Source: an uncultured Lachnospiraceae bacterium
GTDB lineage: Bacteria > Bacillota_A > Clostridia > Lachnospirales > Lachnospiraceae
Length of the DNA: 21,582 nucleotides
Reading direction: 5' to 3'
Assembly (NCBI GenBank): GCA_910577835.1
Contig: CAJTOU010000046.1
Coordinates: 1 to 21,582, forward strand
Both the position numbers and the translations under genes were made by a program. Positions within the stretch are counted from its first letter, which is position 1. Each line of letters starts with the position of its first letter. The notes under the pieces are model-generated. The model made no database searches and had not been told where the DNA came from. It saw only the letters and a list, made by a program, of their open reading frames with translations. Shown one piece after another: positions 16,078 to 21,582 of the stretch.

Positions 16078-16500
16078 ATGGATTTACAAAACGAAAAGTG
16101 TGTTATGATAATTGACGAAAATTTATCATTAGGTATTATCGCCAATACGGCGGCTATTATGGGTATCACATTAGGAAAGAAAATGCCTGAAATAGTCGGA
16201 ACAGATATATGTGACAGAACCGGCAACAGGCATTTGGGGATTATAGAGTTTCCCATACCTATTTTAAAAGGTAATGCAGATATTATAAAGGCTATTCGTG
16301 AAAAATTATATGAGCCGGATTTTTCGGATTTAACAGTGGTTGATTTTTCAGATTTGGCGCAGGGATGCAAAACTTATGCCGAGTTTATTGAAAAAATGAA
16401 ACGTGCAGCTGAAACAGATTTAAATTATCTTGGCATAGGTATTTGCGGTGCAAAAAAGAAAGTCAACAAATTAACCGGAAGTATGGCTTTATTGCGGTAA
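16078..16500 (+). CDS. DUF2000 family protein
   Basis: A 140-aa protein matching the DUF2000 pattern: KCVMIIDENLSLGIIANTAA at the start, LGKKMPEIVG, a central FPIPILKG, and a C-terminal GICGAKKKVNKLTGSMALLR. The family is soluble, of unknown function, with a fold said to resemble peptidyl-tRNA hydrolase II. A strong AAAGGAGG stands ten bases before the chosen ATG at 16078. It lies 76 bp after the EamA gene with no terminator between, and is probably in the same transcript. DUF2000 genes next to AraC regulators and transporters are a combination I would regard as plausible but unexplained. Confidence 0.85.
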   Translation: MDLQNEKCVMIIDENLSLGIIANTAAIMGITLGKKMPEIVGTDICDRTGNRHLGIIEFPIPILKGNADIIKAIREKLYEPDFSDLTVVDFSDLAQGCKTYAEFIEKMKRAAETDLNYLGIGICGAKKKVNKLTGSMALLR

Positions 16501-16557
16501 ACACCAAAAAGACAGGATAAAATTATTTCATAACAGAATGGACTATTATATACTGAT

Positions 16558-16645
16558 AAATATTTATTCTGGCAAATATTTATCCTTATAAATATTTGAA
16601 AACCGCAAGATATATGAAAAGCAATATAAATTTTCCTGCTATAAT
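16558..16645 (+). promoter_or_regulatory. Promoter region of the AraC-GNAT/MATE operon with spaced AAATATTT repeats
   Basis: The palindrome AAATATTT occurs at 16558, 16574 and 16590, exactly 16 bp apart. A perfect TATAAT follows at 16640-16645 without a clear -35, suggesting activator dependence. AraC-type proteins often bind such direct repeats. No terminator was seen after the DUF2000 gene, so read-through is also possible. Confidence 0.45.
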
Positions 16646-16674
16646 TCAAAGAAAAAAGAAAGAAGGAAGCTTCA

Positions 16675-17532
16675 ATGCCGGAAAATATTAGAAATATAAT
16701 AGCAACCATTGATTATATCGAAAGCCACTTGCACAAAAAACTAGACCTAGATACAATCGCAAGTGCCATACATTATTCAAAATATCATTTGCATCGTATG
16801 TTCAGAAGTACAGCAGGTTTGACAATCCATGATTATATACAGCGTCGTCAGTTGACCGAAGGCGCAAAACTTCTTGTTTTTTCAGATAAATCAATTCTCG
16901 AAATAGCATTGACTGCCGGATATGAAAGTCAACAGTCATTTACTGATATTTTCAAAATTATGTATAAAAAATCTCCTAATCAGTACAGACAAGAAAAAAA
17001 TTTTTATCCGTTGCAACTAAGGTATGTTTTGAATGAGAGTCCTGCAAGTTTAGAGAGAAATGACTGGAAGAAAAAAATTGTTTTTGCGACAAATAATGAT
17101 ATTACTGAATGGATAAAGCTGGTTCATCTTGTAATTGATGGTTTTCCATATTTGAATGAGAAACAGTATCTTCAAGAGCTGAAGGAATATATCGGAAATA
17201 GACAGGCATTGATTTTAAAAGATGCTGATACAGCAATCGGGATTATGACATTTAATGAAATAACAGGAAGTATTGATTTTTTTGGTATACACCCACAGTA
17301 TCGAAAAAAACAAATTGCACAAGCCTTTTGTGAAAAACTGTTGTATGAGCTTGTACACTGTGCAAAGATTACTGTCACAACTTTTAGAGAGGGCGACAAA
17401 GCAGATATTGGTTATCGTGAAATATTTAAAAGCCTTGGATTTATCGAAGCAGAATTATTGATTGAGTTTGGTTATCCGACACAGCGTTTTATACTGCAAA
17501 AAGAAAAATCGGAGGATAAAGTACATGAATGA
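16675..17532 (+). CDS. AraC-type regulator fused to a GNAT acetyltransferase domain
   Basis: A 285-aa two-domain protein. Residues 1 to about 105 are an AraC double helix-turn-helix (LDTIASAIHYSKYHLHRMFR; AGYESQQSFTDIFKIMYKKS; PNQYR), placed at the N-terminus rather than the usual C-terminus. Residues about 130-280 resemble GNAT: the acceptor strand IGIMTFNE, then FFGIHPQYRKKQIAQAFCEK, where the Q/RxxGxG/A-type pyrophosphate loop appears as R-K-K-Q-I-A, then GYREIFKSLGFIEAE. Catalysis is uncertain; the domain may only sense a ligand such as acyl-CoA. The ribosome site is GAAGGAAG. Its last 8 bases overlap the MATE gene, so it likely controls that pump. Confidence 0.85.
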   Translation: MPENIRNIIATIDYIESHLHKKLDLDTIASAIHYSKYHLHRMFRSTAGLTIHDYIQRRQLTEGAKLLVFSDKSILEIALTAGYESQQSFTDIFKIMYKKSPNQYRQEKNFYPLQLRYVLNESPASLERNDWKKKIVFATNNDITEWIKLVHLVIDGFPYLNEKQYLQELKEYIGNRQALILKDADTAIGIMTFNEITGSIDFFGIHPQYRKKQIAQAFCEKLLYELVHCAKITVTTFREGDKADIGYREIFKSLGFIEAELLIEFGYPTQRFILQKEKSEDKVHE

Positions 17533-18871
17533 CATACAGGCAGCAGAAAACCCTTTATCACAAAATTTTAATCTAAAATCGTTGCTGAAATTTGCATTTC
17601 CGACAATTTTAATGATGATATTTATGGGATTATATACAATTGTTGATACGATTTTTGTGGCGCAGTTTGCAGATATGAATGCTTTATCAGCACTTAATAT
17701 TGTTTGTCCTGTTATTAATTTGATTGTAGGTCTTGGAACTATGCTTGCAGCAGGAGGAAGTGCAATTGTTGCACGAAAAATGGGAGCAGGAGAACATGCA
17801 AGGGCATCACAGGATTTTACACTGATTATCAGTACCGGTGCACTGTTAGGAGTGTTTATTGCAATTTTGGGAATTGTTTTTATAGACAGGATTATTGGGT
17901 GGCTTGGCGCAAGTGATATTTTATTTCCATATTGCAGGGAATATCTTTTTATCCTGTTGTTATTCACACCTGCAAGTATATTACAGGTTCTTTTTCAAAA
18001 TCTGACAGTAACAGCGGGACATCCCGCAATTGGTATGCTGCTTGGTATCAGTGCAGGGATAGTCAATATTTTGCTGGACTACATTTTTATGGTACCATTG
18101 CAAATGGGAATTAAAGGGGCGGCGTTTGGTACAGGCACTGGCTATATGATACCTGCAATAACAGGGGTGTTGTTCTTCTCTGTAAAGAAAAGCGGCCTGC
18201 ACTTTAAAAAGCCGGCAGTAGACATTTTTGTACTGGCAGAAAGTTGTATAAACGGTTTTTCAGAAATGGTAAGCCAAGCAGCAACTGCGGTTACAACATT
18301 CCTTTTTAATCATATTATGTTAAAGCTGCTTGGCGAGAGTGGTGTTGCAGCAATCACTATTATTATTTACACGCAGTTTTTATTGAGTACCCTCTATATA
18401 GGATTTTCTATGGGAATAGCTCCTGTTATCAGCTATAATTACGGAAAACGGGACAGGAAGCAATTGAAGAAAGTATTTTCCATTTGCTTACGGTTTATTA
18501 TTTTTATTTCTATCTTTGTCTTTATAACAGCATTTGTTTTTGGCTCTCCTTTGATTTGTATTTTTTCAGAAAAAGGGACATTTGTTTATGAGATTGCAAG
18601 GAATGGATTTTTAATTTTCCCATTTAATTTTCTGTTTTGCGGATTAAATATTTTCACCTCTGCCGTATTTACGGCATTGTCAAACGGAAAGCTGTCGGCA
18701 ATCCTGTCATTTTTACGGACATTTGGATTAATTACAGTGCTATTACTTACTCTGCCTAATCTTTTAGGTGTAACAGGTGTGTGGCTTGCAGTACCCATAG
18801 CAGAGCTGCTTACAATGATTGTGGCATTGGTTTTTCTTTATCAAAATAAAGAAAAGTATCAATACGCATAG
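17525..18871 (+). CDS. MATE family efflux transporter
   Basis: A 448-aa membrane protein with about twelve predicted helices in two MATE repeats. The first begins with KFAFPTILMMIFMGLYTIVD and contains VDTIFVAQF and the conserved ALSALNIVCPVINLIVGLG. The second begins near NGFSEMVSQAATAVTTFLFN. MATE carriers export cationic drugs or other organic compounds using Na+ or H+; the substrate is not evident. GGAGG precedes the chosen ATG at 17525 and the start overlaps the AraC-GNAT gene by 8 bp. Transcription ends at a hairpin in the left end of the IS. Confidence 0.95.
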   Translation: MNDIQAAENPLSQNFNLKSLLKFAFPTILMMIFMGLYTIVDTIFVAQFADMNALSALNIVCPVINLIVGLGTMLAAGGSAIVARKMGAGEHARASQDFTLIISTGALLGVFIAILGIVFIDRIIGWLGASDILFPYCREYLFILLLFTPASILQVLFQNLTVTAGHPAIGMLLGISAGIVNILLDYIFMVPLQMGIKGAAFGTGTGYMIPAITGVLFFSVKKSGLHFKKPAVDIFVLAESCINGFSEMVSQAATAVTTFLFNHIMLKLLGESGVAAITIIIYTQFLLSTLYIGFSMGIAPVISYNYGKRDRKQLKKVFSICLRFIIFISIFVFITAFVFGSPLICIFSEKGTFVYEIARNGFLIFPFNFLFCGLNIFTSAVFTALSNGKLSAILSFLRTFGLITVLLLTLPNLLGVTGVWLAVPIAELLTMIVALVFLYQNKEKYQYA

Positions 18872-18896
18872 ATTACAAATTTAAAAACTTAAATGG

Positions 18897-18946
18897 GAGT
18901 GTCGCAAAATAACTAATTTTTAGTTATGGGGCGATGCTCTTTTTTT
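18897..18946 (+). terminator. Hairpin plus T-run at the IS left end
   Basis: GAGTGTCGC (18897-18905) pairs with GCGATGCTC (18931-18939), with an inner ATAACTA/TAGTTAT stem and T's at 18940-18946. It would stop transcripts coming out of the MATE gene, and so also shields the IS. Confidence 0.75.
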
Positions 18947-19040
18947 ATATAAAGAAAAAAATCAGTGAAAACTTCGTCTTTCGAACCATTTCTCTGATTT
19001 TTGGCGTACTTTAATAAAGGTCTTGTTTTTTATATCATTT

Positions 19041-20645
19041 CTAAGCTGTTTTTATTAGAAACAGGTGGCTTCCAAGTCTATCATTCTGGATTTTCGCATG
19101 CAGTTTATTGATGTTGTATCCAAAACATAGCAATAGAATCTCCAGTTTTACTTTGGTTTTTCCACGAAGCAGAAATCTCTGGAAATCATAATCATTTTTT
19201 AGAACTCCGAAAGCTCCTTCTACCTGAATGGAACGATTCATACGATATTTTATTCCTGTTTCACTCTTGATGTTTTCATAGGATATCTTCCTTTGCTTTA
19301 TAAAGTTTTTAGATACATACACCCTTTTGTTTCCTTTTGCCTTTGTGCACTTCTCTTTGTGAGGGCATTCTCTACAGTCTGTACATTCATATACAGTTAC
19401 TTCTGATTCATAACCGTTCCTGCTTTTCTGTTTCCTTACATACAGGGGAAGCAGTCTTCTTCCGGCATGACAGGTATAAGTATCGTTTTCAGCATCATAT
19501 CCCATGTTTTCACGTTTGCTGATATCCTGTTTAAAATTTCGCTTTTTCCATTTCTCATAAGTCTGAGGCTTAATGTAGGGTATCTGTTTCTGCTGTTCCA
19601 GATAATCATATGCCTCTTCACTTTCATAACCAGAATCAGCAGTAACACTTGGATAGCGAAACTCAAGCTGTTTTTCCATGTGTTTTAAAAACGGAACCAT
19701 TATCCATACATCATTTCTGTCCTAGAAAATATCCACAGCAACTATATATTCACTGTCTACACCAATCTGTACATTATATCCAGGCTTTAACTGGGCATTC
19801 CTCATATGGTCATCTTTCATGTGCATGAATGTGGCATCCACATCCGTTTTGGAATAGCTGTTGCGGCTGCCAAAATGTGAATGATGCAGGTCATAAAGAA
19901 GCTGTCTGTCAAGAAATCGCTGGAACAGCTCAAGGTAACGTTGGTGCATGCTTTTTCTTTTTCCACGTCCATGTACAAATACAATGCTGTTTTCACGACA
20001 GTAATTATCAAGATAATCCACCATTTTATGTAGAACAGATGTCCTGTTTTCCTTTGAAATACAGAAATCCTGCATATACTCCCGATTCACCATCTGTACA
20101 GCGTTTTCTATCTTTTCATACATTTTTTCTTCCCATTTCCCTACAGATTTCTTCCAGACAAAAGTATATTTATTGGCACAGGCTTCCAGCTTTGTACCAT
20201 CAATAAATATCGTTTCTTTTGATAGTTCGCCCATCGTAGCAAGCCGCCGTACCATCTGATAAAACAGGTTCTCGCAGGCATCTGCAAGAAAACCTGTACG
20301 GAAACGGGCGATGGTACTATGGTCTGGTGCTTTCTGTCCAGCAAGGAGCCACATAAAGTTAATATCCCTGCGACAGGCTGTTTCAATTTTTCTGGTTGAA
20401 TAAATGTTTTGGGAATAAGCATAGGTCAGAATCTTGAACATGGTCTTTGGGTCAACTGCTGGATTTCTGCCTTTGGCAGAGTAAGCCTGATACAACAAAG
20501 TGTAATCTAATTCCTCCAATTCGTGGCTCAGCAGTCTGACAGATTCATCTTCAGGAATCAAACCCTCCAAACTTAATGGTAAAACCAGTTGATAAGTTTC
20601 ACCGAGTTCGGTATAATTTTTAGTGGTATTATTATTTAGTGGCAT
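19041..20645 (-). pseudogene. IS1182-family transposase interrupted by an in-frame amber codon
   Basis: The frame runs from the ATG at 20645 to a TAG at 19722-19724 (307 aa) and continues in the same frame to 19041. The two parts would give about 533 aa plus the amber, normal for the family. The first part has the DUF772-like N-terminus (NPAVDPKTMFKILTYAYSQ) and the first catalytic Asp in IFIDGTKLEA. The second has the second Asp in TADSGYESEEAYDYL, a Cys cluster (CTDCRECPHKEKC) and the Glu in IQVEGAFGVLKNDY. The amber sits between IVAVDIF and DRNDVW, where relatives as I recall have Gln, so a single C-to-T change (CAG to TAG) explains it. The DDE triad is thus split and the element is probably inactive unless the codon is read through. 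There is no ribosome site before the ATG; a TATAAT lies only a few bases upstream. Confidence 0.88.
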
Positions 20646-20665
20646 AATTAATTATACCATGAATG

Positions 20666-20697
20666 GCAGGTTCTTTGGAGCCTGCTTTTCTATTTTT
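20666..20697 (+). terminator. Hairpin with T-runs upstream of the transposase
   Basis: GCAGGTTC (20666-20673) pairs with GAGCCTGC (20678-20685) around a TTTG loop, followed on the plus strand by TTTTCTATTTTTT. It is terminator-like on the plus strand. On the minus strand the same hairpin sits before the transposase start and could limit impinging transcription. Confidence 0.6.
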
Positions 20698-20809
20698 TAG
20701 GACACAAAAAGGGAACTGTTGCTCCATAGATTACTCACCTATTTTGCAACAGCCCCAGATTTCTATCTTTTATAATTTTATTAGTCTAAAAATATGAATT
20801 GGCTCTTAC

Positions 20810-21582
20810 TTATTCAGTTTCTCTTGCCAATTCCTCGACTTGCTCTACTGAAAGTCCAGAGCCAACTGCTATTTCTTCAAAAGATAATTTTTTCATCTTC
20901 AAAAATCGCTTTGCTGTTTCTATATTAGCTTCAAGCCTTACCTCATGCCTTTCACTCTCCAAATAGGAACGCATAATCTCTTCATTATCATATAATACCA
21001 TCATAATATCAACGACCTCCTTCTCCCTGCTTTCAAGATATTCCCTTAAAACATTTCTATCTTTACAAATTCTAATTGCCTCTAAAATGGATTTCTGTGT
21101 CCTTCCATATAAGGCTATCTGCTCATTACATACTTTGGTAAATAGTACATACTGGTTGATAATATCTCCTTCTTTTCCATCATATATCATTTTTACCTTG
21201 ACATCTAAACAGCATTCCTTTCCACCGAAAAATTCTTGTGACAATGAAATTTCAGATGGCTTTGTTTTTCTATCTCCTGTATAAATCACATACAACTCAG
21301 GCATTGGTATCTGTACTTTTTTGCTTTTATATAAACTCTGCTTGGTACGCTCAAAATAATTGTGGTAAGTCTGTATCAGATACATTAATGCCCTGATAAT
21401 GATATTTACAGTCCATGTAGACTGTGCCTCTACAAGAATCAGCAGCCTGTTCCCAACCATAAAGCCTAAATCATTGTAGATATTATCGGTCAATACATTT
21501 TCAATGGTAACATCGGTCAGCTTATCTTCTGTGACATCTTTATCTTCTGGATGAAGTGCCTGATATAACCTGTCTCTTATAC
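20810..21582 (-). CDS. Rpn family PD-(D/E)XK nuclease-like protein, partial (5' end outside window)
   Basis: The frame is open to the right edge, so the true start is not seen; about 256 residues are visible. An in-frame TTG at 21491-21493 is internal, because the frame continues upstream with RLYQALHPEDKDVTED. The core NDLGFMVGNRLLILVEAQST matches the PD-(D/E)XK fold of the Rpn (YhgA-like, 'putative transposase') family, with an E-x-Q in place of E-x-K, usual for this group. GGKECCLDVKVKMIYDGKE and the C-terminal helix EEIAVGSGLSVEQVEELARE are also typical. E. coli Rpn proteins promote RecA-independent recombination and act as DNA endonucleases; in clostridia they are numerous and often linked to mobile DNA. 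Here it lies about 50 bp beyond the IS end. Confidence 0.85.
   Translation of the reverse strand, partial: IRDRLYQALHPEDKDVTEDKLTDVTIENVLTDNIYNDLGFMVGNRLLILVEAQSTWTVNIIIRALMYLIQTYHNYFERTKQSLYKSKKVQIPMPELYVIYTGDRKTKPSEISLSQEFFGGKECCLDVKVKMIYDGKEGDIINQYVLFTKVCNEQIALYGRTQKSILEAIRICKDRNVLREYLESREKEVVDIMMVLYDNEEIMRSYLESERHEVRLEANIETAKRFLKMKKLSFEEIAVGSGLSVEQVEELARETE

Larger units (their letters stand above)
18895..20756 (-). mobile_element. IS1182-like insertion sequence
   Basis: A 1862-bp element bounded by imperfect inverted repeats: GGGAGTGTCGCAAAATA at 18895-18911 and, read on the minus strand, GGGGCTGTTGCAAAATA at 20740-20756 (14 of 17 alike). It contains one transposase frame broken by an amber codon. 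Both ends can fold into hairpins using their own inverted repeat, and the left hairpin ends in a T-run. No convincing target-site duplication is visible in the flanks (AAAT on the left, AGAT on the right), so the exact edges may be off by a base or the element may be old or rearranged. Confidence 0.85.

Noticed and set aside
19701..19740. Frameshift in the transposase
   Set aside because: Both halves are in the same reading frame; a single TAG is the only lesion.
18880..20770. Target-site duplication around the IS
   Set aside because: Flanking bases on the two sides do not match convincingly at any tested boundary.
21491..21493. TTG as the start of the Rpn-like gene
   Set aside because: The same frame stays open to the window edge with family-like sequence, so the gene is partial.

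Overview
The window looks like a chromosome segment of a low-GC Gram-positive anaerobe of the class Clostridia, most likely a Lachnospiraceae member. This is inferred from the AT-rich sequence, strong AGGAGG-type ribosome sites, clear sigma-A promoters and the protein families (DUF951, the clostridial PFK signature, DUF6063/JetA-like proteins). No rRNA or tRNA gene was seen, so the genus is not determined.

Layout. From about 12.9 kb down to the left edge, all genes are on the minus strand. In transcription order they are cheX (with its own promoter and a strong terminator), a 58-aa DUF951 protein, a 6-phosphofructokinase, then the replication/repair cluster dnaX-ybaB-recR. Next comes a tightly packed three-gene SMC-like operon: a kleisin-like JetA/MukF analogue, a small JetB/MukE analogue, and a 1498-aa JetC/MukB-like coiled-coil ATPase. 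Last is a TPR-like protein with a long acidic tail built of 48-bp tandem repeats, which runs off the left edge. The TPR gene has its own consensus promoter and three 29-bp repeats in its leader.

From 13.0 to 18.9 kb the genes are on the plus strand. They are a hemerythrin-like protein fused to a possible CheX-like domain (divergent from cheX), an AraC regulator with an EamA transporter, a DUF2000 protein, and an AraC-GNAT fusion translationally coupled to a MATE efflux pump. An IS1182-like element follows (about 18.9-20.76 kb); its transposase is broken by one in-frame amber codon. A partial Rpn-type PD-(D/E)XK protein reaches the right edge.

Main point of interest. The jetABC-like operon follows dnaX-ybaB-recR with no JetD-type nuclease gene in view; a TPR/acidic-repeat protein occupies the place where jetD might be expected. 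With a DN in place of the DE Walker B pair in the ATPase, this may be a Wadjet-derived, housekeeping-type SMC complex or a defence variant with a different partner. Secondary points are the hemerythrin-like protein lacking two iron ligands, several short tandem repeats in leaders and trailers, and the amber-interrupted transposase.
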